From positions 7,440,001-7,504,000 of the forward strand of contig CP075496.1 of NCBI GenBank assembly GCA_021613535.1: a stretch of DNA of 64,000 bases. The letters run 5' to 3'. Both the position numbers and the translations under genes were made by a program. This DNA comes from Adineta vaga (lineage: Eukaryota > Rotifera). Below the pieces are notes generated by a model that was not told the origin of the DNA, ran no database searches, and saw only the letters and a program-made list of their open reading frames with translations. Positions 51,645 to 63,388 of the stretch are shown here, in pieces; within the stretch, counting starts at the first letter, position 1; every line of letters begins with the position of its first letter.

Positions 51645-53491
51645 TTAATATCCACCTTGATCTTTGAATACACGTTCAATGTCTGCATTATGTGGATTAA
51701 CAGCAGGTAACCATTGTGGTTTTTCTTTTTGTAAATGTGCCCAAAGAACATCGGAAACGAGTGCATGACCATATTGATTAATATGAAATCCATCGACACT
51801 TTCAACAATTTGCCATGGTTGACCACCTTGAGCAACCCATTCTTGAATAACAGCATCAAATGGAAAATCAAGATATTCTATATCATAATTATGTGGTTGA
51901 TAACTTAACGAAGCGTTTTGTACAGCTTGTGATAATGCAACAGCATGTTGTGTGGTTAAATCACGAAGTGTAGCATTTGATGTTAACCATCCATTACATG
52001 GTGAAATTTGTAAACAAGAAAGATAATCATACATTTGTGGATATGTAAGTGGAATACCAACACGACCAAATGGATGAATATGATTGTGTAAAAGATCATA
52101 TAACATACTACCGTTAGCTAAACCAGTTGTTAATACATGACTACCTTTTGGTAAAACTGTATCCAGATAAGTAAGCGCAGTGTATACATTTTGACGCATT
52201 TCTTCGACTGTAGTCATATGATCAAGTGTATCAGGATGACCATTACAAACATCATTACCAACTAGGGAATAGATAACAAGTAGAGGTACATCGTTTTGTG
52301 GATCACGTGATAAGGATTTCATAATATCAAGCATAGCTCCACTACGAGCTCCATTAACAGCAATATTTTGATAATCACGATGATTACAATGATCAAGATC
52401 AAACAAACGACTATAGAGTGATCGAGTAGGTCCTACAGAGATAAATAGTGTCATATACAAGAAAAGAAGAAATTCTTCAAAAGCAATTTCATCTACCTTC
52501 AATATTCGGCCAACTAACATTAACGTGACCTGTAGTAGCAGACATTTGTGGCCAATCAAGTTCATTTTCAAGAATATACGATAAATGTTCAAAAGCAGCA
52601 GCAGAAAATTGACGAGCATCAAGCCATTGTTCAGGAATATGAAAATGAGCTGAAATTGAATCACCTAAAACGGCTATACCCATACGTCGTGTATCATTAC
52701 AAAATGCATTTTCCCATGGTAGTCCTGTTGTTGAATCCATACCAAATATACCATTACAATTATGATCAAGAACTGCATCACTTTGCACAACACGAGCACC
52801 AGGATGAATTTGTGCAGAAACATCATCACAATCTTTGCCTCGCCATGCACTACCACGAAGTGTAGTTTCTGTGCCAAATTTATCATGATCAAGATCGACC
52901 AAGGGCAAATGATTATTGAAAACATTTTCAAGTATCTTACAAATTTCTTTTATACCAGGAAAATCACATATTTTTGATTTCATTAGAACAAGATTTATAA
53001 TCGGATGCCGTTGTCGAAGATTTTCAGCTCGTTCTGGAACTGATATTGTAGAATCTGTTGGATAAATTCGACATTTTGGTTGACCAGGTGTGTCATGACA
53101 TAGTTTAAGACTATGACAAATAACATCAGGATTGTCTCCTTTGATAAAAGCGTCCACAATATAGGGACCTATAAACAAGCGATAGTTGTTGTTTTCTATT
53201 TCGAATTTTTCTCTTTTTTTCAAAAAATTAAAACTTACCGAGAAAATCGACAGCTACTTTACAATATAGTTTAAAGTCACTTGGTAAAACTGAACAAAGT
53301 CTTTCAAGAGCAGTAACAGTGCTTGTATTATAGACAATGGTAAGTTTATCAACAAGACCTAAAACAATTGAACATACTGCACAATCTGAACCTCCATTTG
53401 CACCATCGGTAAATCGTGTTAAACGACCGTCAATTATCGGAACAAAAACAATTAATAATAAACATATCCAACTAAAATTTGCGTACGTCAT
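51645..53491 (-). CDS. AOAH: Acyloxyacyl hydrolase
   Basis: Exons 53239-53491, 52497-53168 and 51645-52432 give 570 residues, close to human AOAH (about 575). A signal peptide (ICLLLIVFVPIIDG) is followed by a saposin B domain (CAVCSIVLGLVDKL, LERLCSVLP, YCKVAVDFLG, VICHSLKLC). Next come TGQPKCRIYP, the calcium-site region DLDHDKFGTETTLRGSAWRGKDC and DHNCNGIFGMD. The GDSL/SGNH lipase domain has the nucleophile in GIAVLGDSISAHFHIP, NGARSG, IYSLVGNDVC and the catalytic SVDGFHINQYGH. The family removes secondary acyl chains from bacterial lipopolysaccharide and acts on other lipids. In this animal it may detoxify or digest dietary bacterial LPS; that is inference. Confidence 0.95.
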
Positions 53492-55690
53492 TGCTGCTAC
53501 TCCTCTTCACAAAATATGATGATATAAATATGAAATATATATATATATATATAATCAGAGTATAAGGTCGAATTTATGTAGATGAGAAATAAAACATCTG
53601 GAATTTTGTTTCGTTATTTACGTATTAAAAGAAAATATTATGTGTTTTTCTTCTTATTATTGTTCTAGAATAATATCGTCCGAACAAGGTCAAGATGACG
53701 AATATATAGATTATCTCTTCTTGTAAATTTCATATAATTCAAGATCCGAATTGATTTATTCAGAATATAATCGCTAATTTGTATCGGATTAAACTTTCGA
53801 AGTTTAATATGAGATTGAGTTTTGAGAAACTGGTACAATCTGAAGAATAATAGCGATACCTAAATAATTTTCCATCGTTCTGCACAAAAGAATGACAATT
53901 TTCTTGCTGAACAAGATAATTCTGACACATATGAGCTATTAATAAAAATTCACTTAACGATATTGTACGTCATTGTAAAAATGATAAAACTATATAATAA
54001 AAGAATTCATAATAAGAATATATGGCTTCCTTTTTTCTCCTAGATTTGTATTATGTATGGAAAAAAAAGTTGTTAAGAAATAAACTAAAATTTGTGTGTC
54101 ATCTAATTTTGTAATAACACAACGGAAGAGTTCAGTGACCTCTAACGAACCTGATACTATCATCATAAATCATTCGTCGTCACTCGATGTATATAGTTTT
54201 TCGAGATACATTATTTTTACTCTTTCTTCAAATTTCTTTACATTTTTTATTACACTTTAATCCTTCAAATAGGTCTAAGAAAACAATTCCTCTCGTTATT
54301 TATTGTTAGTTACAAGATAAGTAGGTGGATGCGATATTTTTCTTCATTTGTCGTTTTGACAGAAAGGAAAAAAATTTGTGTACGCGTATTTACCCAACTA
54401 TGTCGCGTATATTTTTCTCCGCGGAAAGGAAGACGCTGGTTCGCTTGAACTAGATGAAACAGAGAGAAGTACACGATTAATGTAAGTTAGATAACCAATA
54501 AATTTCTTTCAAATTTCTTTCTATAAGAAAACCAACTTGATGCTTTTAGTTAAACAAATATTTTTATGAATACCAAAAGACAATCTATATCTCATTTTAA
54601 TATTATAATTTATTTTTCGAAACAATATTATTTCTTTTTTTTATAGTGAACACAAGTGACAAGGAAAAGCAGTTACATTTTTAAAACTATATAAACTCTT
54701 TTCATATTCATTCAATATAAAAAGTTGATGGTTTTTGTTTCTATTTAAAACACACCAATTGCGTATATTGTCATTGAATTTATACGCAATAATCAATCGA
54801 TCCATCAATCAGCGTGAAATAGTTTTTTTTAATAACTATACCTAAGCCATAGAAAGTTTTTTTTAGAAGTACAACAATTCATTCAGTTTTCATGGTGACT
54901 ACCAGAATTTCTAATGAAACGTCAATGCTCGCTGAAAACGATAAGCACAATAATAATTTTTTTCTTTTCTTTCTCTTGACTCATCATTTCATAGTCACAT
55001 TCTCGACGAGCAACACACACACAGGAACATTTTACGTATTTTTTTGTGCTTTAGCAAATAGAGAAAAAAACATGACGTCGCCTTTTTTTTCTTTTTTTTA
55101 TGTAGAAGTTTACACGTACTCGTTTAAAGAGCTGAAAAACAAATCTGACATCAATGACGATTCTTTATTCACACCGCAACAATCGATGAAGACGAGTATG
55201 ATCTCTTAATCATCGTGTAAAACGAGGTAAATCAATATTTAGTGTTTGAGTTTCGGCTTTTCTTATCTATCTTTAACGAAGTACAATAGGAATAGATTCT
55301 GAACACATTTTTTGTCTCTGAAAGCCTTCAATCCTCTTTTCATTGACGAGATAAAGAAAAGAAAAAGCAGGTTACACCCTTCAAGCGAATATTTATTCAG
55401 CTTCATTTGAGTAAAACTAATACTTCAAAAAATAAGATGATATATAAATAGAATTAAGAAAATCAAATATCAAACATCTATATTTTCTGTCACTGAAATA
55501 TTGGACTTAATCTCATATAATAGAGAAATGAGAAGTTAAACATGTGTTTTGTCGATTCAGCCTGAAAAATAAGAAATACATTTCTGACTATACTTTCATT
55601 CTATCGAGAAAATATGTTTTTGATTACAAAAAATATGTTCGAAATAAACCAATAAAATACGACTTCTTTTTTTCATTCCAGATAATAGCC
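53492..55690. other. Divergent intergenic region between AOAH (-) and the nuclear receptor (+)
   Basis: 2.2 kb without a convincing gene. An acceptor-like TCCAG at about 55677-55681 lies 10 nt before the nuclear receptor ATG, so a 5' untranslated exon or trans-splicing is likely. The ORF at 54892-55209 is Phe/Ser-rich and judged non-coding. Confidence 0.5.
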
Positions 55691-57226
55691 ATGATGATGT
55701 CGAGTGAAGAATATTGGAATATAATACCATGTCATGGTCCAATAACTGTTACCAATGAATTTCCTTTAAATCTTGATGATTGTTTATTCACTGATGAATT
55801 CAATGCGAATTTAATTTCAATCGATGATGATTTCGAGGAGATTTCTTCATCATCTGAGGTTGAAATTTAATTAAAAGTTATTAATTTAAATGAAAAATAT
55901 TTCTTTTTTTCTTTATAGACCGAACATTATTTATCACAAGCATCCTCAACTTCTAGTCCACCACAACCAGTAGATTTAATCTGCAATGTTTGTGGCGCAC
56001 CAGCACATGGTTACAATTTTGATCAGATTACTTGTGAATCATGTAAAGCTTTTTTCCGTCGAAATGCCTTGAAAAATATAGTAAGAGTAGTGACTTTGCA
56101 AAATAATTCATTTCAACTTTTTTCTCTCTCTCTCTCTTAGACTAATTTCAAATGTCGTTATTCGGGAAACTGTGTGATAAATGTCCATACTCGTCGTCAA
56201 TGTGCACATTGTCGATTAAAAAAATGTTTCGATATAAATATGAGAAAAGACTGGATACGTACAGAAGAAGAACGTGCTTTACGATTATTAAAAAATTATC
56301 AAAAAGAACAGAGAAAATTGAATGGATTACCTCCAAATCATCAATTATTCGACAAACTTCCAATAGTTGTTCGAAAGAAAAAACGTATCGTACCAATAAC
56401 AACCACACCAACACAGCAGAAAGTGCCTATTCCCAAAACGGAACTTGTAAATATCGATTTTATTCGATTAACTGATTGAATTTCTTTTCATTTTTAGAGT
56501 TTAGAAATAAATCCTTTTGGTATTCATCGTAATTTAGCATCTGAAGATCAAATTCTATTAAATAATATAATAAGTATGTATAAATATGGAGCTGATCGAG
56601 CTGATTGTTCTCATATAAATCGATACACAAAATCAGCAACATTGACACAATTTGTGAACGATGAAAGTGTCAATCATCAATCATTAGTTTATTTCTATAA
56701 ATTTATTCCAGAATTTAAACAATTTGAACTTGACGATCAAATTCTTTTAATTAAATGTAATATGTTAAGTATTATACATTTACATTTGATTATTGTGGAA
56801 AATTTTCATGAAAATCCTCGTATGGGTGAACATATGCCAAGTTGGATTACACCCGATTTTCATCGACAAATGTCTCGGACACGTGGAAGATTTGATCGTT
56901 TTATGAAACATCCACACATTTTACAAATCGCTTTGATTGTCTTCATATTTAGTATGAATCTATCGATTCCACGTGGTAGTAGTCAATATATGCATTATAA
57001 AAATCGACGAAAATTATATGAAATTCAAAATTTTTATGTATCATTACTTTGGCGTTATTTAATTTATTTATTCGATGAACAAGAAGCACAACGATCAATG
57101 AGTATTATTGTAATGCAAATTCTACGTTATCAATTGTTAATGGATACGATGGATAAAGCTGTAAGAAAAACTGGACAAGCAGATTTATTGAATCCATTGA
57201 TGAAATCAGTGTTTGGATTGACTTGA
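55691..57226 (+). CDS. Nuclear hormone receptor, NR1-like with ESCKA P-box
   Basis: Exons 55691-55858, 55919-56080, 56141-56446 and 56498-57226 give 454 residues. After an acidic N-terminus the DNA-binding domain has the first finger CNVCGAPAHGYNFDQITCESCKAFFRR and the second CRYSGNCVINVHTRRQCAHCRLKKCFDINM. The P-box ESCKA places it with HR96/DAF-12/NR1I-NR1J-type receptors and related lineage-specific expansions. A basic hinge is followed by a helical ligand-binding domain (FKQFELDDQILLIKCNM is the LBD signature helix 3-5). The C-terminus LLNPLMKSVFG aligns with AF-2 helix 12, but the conserved acidic residue is Ser. The subfamily label is tentative. It is a ligand-regulated or constitutive transcription factor; the ligand is unknown. 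Confidence 0.9.
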
Positions 57227-59846
57227 AAATAGAGTTGTTGTATTGTTATCTTGTTCATTTAAGTATGAGATGTACAGAAAATATATAAGTATACGTTTTT
57301 AGTTAGATAACATCGATATTTCATGAGAGAACTGAAATAATCAAAACAACAAACGAAATAACATTCGTTTTTCAGAAAAATCTCCTCTCGTCTTCAACAA
57401 ATTTTTTGTCTTGTGAATATTTCTTTTTCAAATTAACGTTTCTAAATTTTATGATAGCGATGGTATATGGAAATTACGTCTTGCAAACAAGGAGAAAATA
57501 ACGTGATAAAAGTTAGCAGCGGATTCGAGTTTTTCCTGCTAATATTCGCTCAAGAACTTGGGATTACAACGAATGATGTCGGCTGAGTGGGGATCATTGA
57601 TCAAAAACCAGGGTTTTCACCCAAAATACTTTTATTTTGGCTTCTACTCAATCAATTTTATTAATTTTCTTGTTTTACAGCTCTGGAGGTGCTCCTTTTC
57701 TTCTGAGAAAAATTAAGCTTCTAGCTCTCGTGTTTCACGAAAGATTGAAAAAAACGATACAAATTACGATTTTTTCGTCTCATTATGCTTCTTAAAATTA
57801 TATTGTTAGCTATTTTTGTAGATCTTGACAAGGGCTTTCAGAATATATTACTGCTTTTCAGTTTGGACAAGGTTTTTCAGTCGCAAAGATATTCAGAACA
57901 ACCGAGTCCGAACACTTCTCATTTTTTGTCTAGAATGAAATTAAAATCATTGGTTCTCTATTCATAACAATTCAATCGTTATAAGCTGGATTGCATGTGA
58001 AAGAAGGCGGAAGAGAAAACACTTTAAAGAGGATGTATGGGTGTGAGAGTGTAGATAAAAGACACTCACATCTTCACCTAAGTATTTAAAAAGAACAAAA
58101 AAATATGTTTATTAAGAAATAATATTTTACTTAAAGGCACAAAAACACGTATTTGAGTTATTTTTAAATAGTGATATGAGCAAAATAAAACAACTCCAAA
58201 AATCTGGCCTAATAACAAATATAATCGTTCACAAGAAAAATGAACGAGAAGAATCAAGGAAGAACATAATATTAATAAAAAGTGGGCTTCTTAGCACAAT
58301 CAGTAATTCACATGCAAAATTAACCATTGGTTTTTCTCTTACTAATTGTTGTCCACCAAAACTTAGAAAATGCACTTTAGGAATGACTATATTGAATTGA
58401 AATATATCGAAATGTACACCATTCCATCCAAGGGTGAGATGTGAACATGTGTAATCATCGGATATCTTCCAGAGTAATAAGAAAGATCTTTCCATCGTAC
58501 ATCGAGACAGAAAAGATGAGATGAGGTGAGGCATCCAAAATTATTTGTAATAGTGAATGGCGCCGTAAATCGCCACGGACAACATGTATATGTTGAAATG
58601 TCCGAAATGTCAACGAACGAAGAGAATGACATAAATTGGTATGTGTTGGAATTATGACAAGTTTTGCTGGATTCTAAACTTTGCAATGATACATAATTCA
58701 GTTATTTCGTAAATCTTTTTTCAGTGTAACACTTTTAAAAGATTAAAATTAAAACTAAAGACTAAATATAAATAAACCTTAATAATAATGAGAAATAGGT
58801 ACAACGAAGCGTCTTAACGTTTTTCATTGTTTGAAGACTTCTAATTAAAACGTAGGTAAAGTTAGCACCATATTCGAGTATTTTTTGGCCAGATTTGCCT
58901 GTAAACTTGTGCTGGTCTCTGAAAAGGTCGTGTTGGATGCAGAATTTAATTCTCTATCGAATGGTGTTATTTTCTAACAGGATCATCGGGAGAAAAAAAA
59001 CCATACACCCACGTCCCAAACCCACAGCCTCACCCACAAGAGCAATTTGAGTTATGTTAGATTCTCCCGTTGTTTCTGGTGAATCTGTATGTAAGTTCAT
59101 CACTGCATGTAACAATTTAATATTTTTAATCATCTCGCCGTAAGTAGATAAAACATGAATATCATTTTCTTTAATTAATTGTTCAATTAAATTTTGTATA
59201 TTCTTACGACCAGATGTTTTTTTTATCAGCGTAAAGCTAGCACGGCAAAACAAAGATTCAAAATTTTTTCTAAAACATAAGTTCCGTTCATAAAAACGAG
59301 TTCATTCGATTAAGAATTTAACTCTGCATCGAATGGTGATAGTTTTATTCATGGGACAAACATTGGAAAAACTTTACGTCTTTATTTTTCTTCCATACGT
59401 ATATTTATAAAAGAAGAAAAAATCTTGAGGGTGTGGATGTCAATTTACCCTGTACTCACATCCTTGAAATTTATTTATTCAATCAGAAATTCAACAATAT
59501 CGATTAGGTATGCACCCAGTTGGACCGGTACCCAGATGGTTCCTAGTCGAACTGTACTGGTACATGTCTAGTATCGATTAGTAAACTGATCTTCATTAAC
59601 ATAAGTAAAATATTGTTTAAAAACATACTTATAAGTTACTCAAATCTTTGTACAGTTCTATGTAGAAATAATAACAAAAAATTCTTGTTTTATAATCAAA
59701 TGTTAAAGCCACTGGTGAAGAAAATGTAAATGATTATTTCATACTTGATATTCGAAAAGAATCATAAACATGAGTATCTTATAATAGACTTCATAAATCT
59801 ATTAATCATCTCGATAAGATGAAGAATTGTATTCATAATAGCAAGT
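57227..59846. other. 2.6-kb intergenic region with possible decayed coding fragments
   Basis: No intact gene recognised. Base composition is a little less AT-biased than other spacers, and several short ORFs occur on both strands. Two diverged copies of a motif containing ATCGAATGGTG are seen at about 58957 and 59328. Similar GGTGTG/CTCACATC segments occur near 58028-58075 and 59430-59465, suggesting old duplication or a decayed element. Confidence 0.4.
58954..59253 (-). pseudogene. Possible coding relic of unknown origin
   Basis: A 99-codon open frame with coding-like codon use over its middle (SGRKNIQNLIEQLIKENDIH, LSTYGEMIKNIKLLHAVMNL). It has no recognisable domain and an ill-defined 3' end (VGLGRGCMVFFLPMILL). 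It has no clear start context and sits in a region with duplicated motifs. It may be a fragment of a decayed gene or element, or chance. Confidence 0.2.
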
Positions 59847-61712
59847 TTGACATGTTTTTTTTCTTTTTCTTATTTCAGTCTTCGACTGTATGATGTTAAT
59901 GTAGTCACCGGTGTCATTCTGCAAACAAATACTGAGACTCCATTGAAGAAAAACAGCTTGAAAGACAGACATATTCCGAAGAATGTTATTCATGACGTCA
60001 AACGGAAGAGGAATGTGTATAAAAAGCACTGCAATATGTTGTTAATGTGCAAAAACAGAATACATATATCGATGTCGAACATAAAATCGAATTCAAAGAA
60101 TACTAAACGAAGAATAAATGAAATTAATCAATCATTATCGATCAATATATTTAAACCAATAAATGAAAAGCTTGGAACATTAAAAGGACTTAATGATGGA
60201 TTTATACATTATCAAATCTTAACGGATGTACTTCTACGTATGAAAATAACTAATGAGGATTTTTATGAATTAATGTGTTTATGTCGTAGTGAAATAAATA
60301 ATGATCAAGATGAATTGAAAATTCTTCATGAATTTCAAGAAACTTATTCTTCAACTCAAGCATTATGGTGGTATACAAGAGAATCATTTGTTTACCTTCT
60401 ATTAAATCTCGCATTACGTTTTCAAGATATTGACCTTCTATATTTATTTCGATTTTTTATATGTGATTTACAAAATCAATTGAAAATCTATCAATGTACA
60501 GAATCGATTCGTGTTTATCGCGGTCAGTATATGTCGGAAGAAGAATTACAAATACTTAAAAGTTCTCTCGGACAATTTATCTCAACGAATGCATTCTTAT
60601 CAACAAGTATTAGTATGGATGAAGCTTTATCCTTTCTTGATCATAAACTTCTTACAGATAATTTTCAACGTGTTTTATTCGTTATCGATGCTAATCCTAA
60701 AATCAAAGGAATTAAACCATTTGCTAATATTGCATCACAAAGTTATTTTCCTGATGAACAAGAAATTTTATTTATGATTGGATCAATCTTTCAAATTATG
60801 AAAATTTATTTTTCGAATAAAGAAAATGTTTGGATAATTCATATGACTTTATCAAATGATTCGAAACATGAATTGAAATCTGTATTTGATTTGATGAAGA
60901 ATGAATATGGTGCTGGAGAAACAGGTCTTTTATCTTTAGGTCGAATTCTACGACAAATGGGCAAATTTGATCAAGCCGAAAAGTTTTATCAACGATTTCT
61001 AGATGAAAAACAAGACGAGAATGATCAAAATCTAGCACAATGTTATCATTTACTTGGAAATAATGCTTTTGATCAAGGAAAATATGTTCAAAGTTTTAAA
61101 TATCATTTAAAATCTTTAGAAATCAAAAAAGAAAATTTTCCATCAAATGATCCAAGTCTTGCCTATAGTTTAAATAGTCTTGGTATTGTTTCATGGAAGA
61201 AAGGAAACAAAGAACAAGCACTTGGATATTACCAACAAGCATTACATATCTGGATCGAAGCATATGGTGAAGATGATCTACGAGTGGCTATGTGCTATAA
61301 TAATATTGCTATTATTTATGATGATGAGAAGAATTATTTTCAAGCATTAGAATATTATGAGAAAACTTTATCGATTCGTTTAAAACATCTTCCGAAAGAA
61401 CATTATCAAATCGGTGATATTTATAATAATATTGGTACTGTTCATCATTCTCTCAATCATTTGGATCTTGCTTTAGAATACTTGCATGGTTCATTAGAGA
61501 TTTTTGAAAAAATCCTTACATCAAAACATCCATCAATTGCATCGACATGTAAAAATATTGGGATTATTTATGAAATGAAAAAGAATTTTATTGATGCATT
61601 AAGATTTTATAATAAAGCTGAAAATATTTTTCATCAAACATTAACAAATCAACATTCGGATGTGATAGAAATTAATCGATTGATTCGACGTGTTACTTCG
61701 CAACTCACATAA
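59847..61712 (+). CDS. ADP-ribosyltransferase (ART) domain fused to tetratricopeptide repeats
   Basis: One uninterrupted frame of up to 621 codons; the start is uncertain. A CTTATTTCAG acceptor at 59878 suggests upstream exons, and Met codons at 60033 and 60072 are alternatives. Residues ~110-340 form an R-S-E class mono-ADP-ribosyltransferase: WWYTRESFVYLLLNLALR, Arg225 in VYRGQ, Ser252 in FLSTS, then FANIASQSYFPDEQEILF with Glu304-x-Glu306, the arginine-type ExE. The C-terminal ~260 residues carry about five or six TPRs of kinesin-light-chain type (LGNNAFDQGKYVQSFKYHLK, LGIVSWKKGNKEQALGYYQQ, and similar). The ART transfers ADP-ribose from NAD+ to protein, and the TPRs probably choose partners. 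I recall this fusion as common in bdelloid genomes, often with an extra N-terminal domain that is absent here. No signal peptide is seen. Confidence 0.85.
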   Translation: MTCFFSFSYFSLRLYDVNVVTGVILQTNTETPLKKNSLKDRHIPKNVIHDVKRKRNVYKKHCNMLLMCKNRIHISMSNIKSNSKNTKRRINEINQSLSINIFKPINEKLGTLKGLNDGFIHYQILTDVLLRMKITNEDFYELMCLCRSEINNDQDELKILHEFQETYSSTQALWWYTRESFVYLLLNLALRFQDIDLLYLFRFFICDLQNQLKIYQCTESIRVYRGQYMSEEELQILKSSLGQFISTNAFLSTSISMDEALSFLDHKLLTDNFQRVLFVIDANPKIKGIKPFANIASQSYFPDEQEILFMIGSIFQIMKIYFSNKENVWIIHMTLSNDSKHELKSVFDLMKNEYGAGETGLLSLGRILRQMGKFDQAEKFYQRFLDEKQDENDQNLAQCYHLLGNNAFDQGKYVQSFKYHLKSLEIKKENFPSNDPSLAYSLNSLGIVSWKKGNKEQALGYYQQALHIWIEAYGEDDLRVAMCYNNIAIIYDDEKNYFQALEYYEKTLSIRLKHLPKEHYQIGDIYNNIGTVHHSLNHLDLALEYLHGSLEIFEKILTSKHPSIASTCKNIGIIYEMKKNFIDALRFYNKAENIFHQTLTNQHSDVIEINRLIRRVTSQLT

Positions 61713-63241
61713 TAATTACTTCTTCTTCTTCTTTTACGACGATGAATTTTCGAAGTATTTTAATCGTCTTTCATATAATTTTTATAAAGCATTGTTATTT
61801 AACAATAAGTGTTTCTTGTTATTTGTAAAAATAATGATACAGTCAGTTAATGTACTCTTCTATTGCGTTTTAATCTTTTGTTCTGTAGAATAGAACAACG
61901 AGTATGTGAATGGGAAAGATAAATACTTATGAAATAATCGAAATTGATTTGTTAGTATTCATTAGAACTAAAAGGTTTGCTTCGCAATTTTCTTTTTACT
62001 ACCCTTTTCAGACATACATTTTCTAACTTACACTCATTTAATCTTCTTCTTGTTCTTTTTCTTCAATTGTGACATCGTCGCACGTCGACCTCTTAACTGA
62101 TAAAAGTAATTCACACAATGGTCATAACAGTAGTATATAAATATGCGATATGAATCATAATCTTGACTCTACAATAGATTACATATCAGCTTGGAAAAAA
62201 TGAAATACAAGTTGAAGATTTCGGATGTAAATGATATTAAATTCTTTCATCATTATCTCATGGATAAAAGATAATGAAATAAAAGTGATGGAATATGCAA
62301 CAATGTCTCTTCAAAATGTTTACTTAACGCAACACTTGATTTATTGAAAGAAAAGAAAACGTCTTGTTTTAAATAACAATTTAATAGAATTGAAATGCTT
62401 ATTGATAGACAATTCAATGAAATATCATTCAGATTCGTGATTATACAATCCTGTTGCATGATAATGTCATTGCTATTGGCACAACTTTTGTAACATTGTA
62501 TGATCAGAATACGGAAATACATGCAATTATCAGAATTACCAGACTTTTTCACAACATATAGATAAATGTTAATTGATTAAGAACAGATTGATGTTTTTTT
62601 TTCTCTCACTTATAATTAATCAATTAGATATCTCGAAGACTAGTGGAACGTGTATTGATTTTCATTGTCAAGCTCGACTGACATGCAATTATGAACATCA
62701 GATCATTTCAGATGATCCTAGGAAACAGTTAAATTATAAGAATAAGAAGATGAAGTAGAACTTTTCTTCTCTCTTTCGTCTGAAAGGTAATAGAGGGAAA
62801 AAAACAATTAGTAATAGTTTAACCACAAGAGAAATTGACAAAAGAAGGGCAGATTTTTTTTCTCCTTCCTTTTTTTCCTTCTCTCTCTATTCTAGAATGA
62901 ATTTTTTGTTCGTTATCGCAGTCCCGACAATGTCGCGCGATGCGATGAACAACACCCTATATCGATGCCGTCTAGAAGGCATAAAAACAAGAAAATATAT
63001 ATTGAGACACAGCTCTCATCTTCTCTTCTTTGCTACCCGTTCACGTTCTTTTCTTTTTCTGTGTTCTCTTCTTTCGTTCAGATCAAGAAATTTGATGCGT
63101 CTCTCTCTCTCTCTTTCTGTCCTATACACATACACATGGCATTATTACCCTACGACATACTGACAGCGTCTCCATTCGTTTTTTTCAATTGATCTCAACT
63201 TGGAAGCAAGTGTCGCCAAATGATGCAAATAATCGGTGGTC
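61713..63241 (+). other. Intergenic region downstream of ART-TPR
   Basis: No supported gene. A short open frame at 62573-62758 encodes a hydrophobic start followed by a Cys-containing segment (GTCIDFHCQARLTC), but it is too short and isolated to call. CT-rich tracts occur near 62880 and 63105. Confidence 0.45.
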
Positions 63242-63388
63242 ATGAGTAATGAAAACGATTCGAAATGGTCACCCAAAATGTTAATGACATGGGCAATTTT
63301 AATTGATATTGGTGTACTTATTTGCTTGTTCATCATGCCTCTATGCAAATTAATTCAAGATATTTTTCAACTAATCTATCTCATCATT
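63242..63388 (+). CDS. Probable first coding exon of a membrane protein continuing beyond the window
   Basis: The ATG opens MSNENDSKWSPKMLMTWAIL, followed by a hydrophobic stretch (AILIDIGVLICLFIMPLC) and a second one (IFQLIYLII). The exon ends exactly at a strong donor (ATT|GTAAGT, GT at 63389-63390) after 49 codons, phase 0. Codon use is like that of neighbouring genes. No further exon is identified before the window ends at 64000, so the family is unknown. Confidence 0.45.

Noticed and set aside
52548-52977. Plus-strand ORFs opposite AOAH exon 2
   Set aside because: Antisense shadows with His/Tyr-rich composition and no domain.
54892-55209. 105-codon ORF upstream of the nuclear receptor
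   Set aside because: Phe/Ser/Thr-rich with poly-T derived runs; no signal peptide plus domain, no family resemblance.
62573-62758. Small ORF with a hydrophobic start and three Cys
   Set aside because: It could be a small secreted peptide, but there is no splice, promoter or similarity support; too short to claim.
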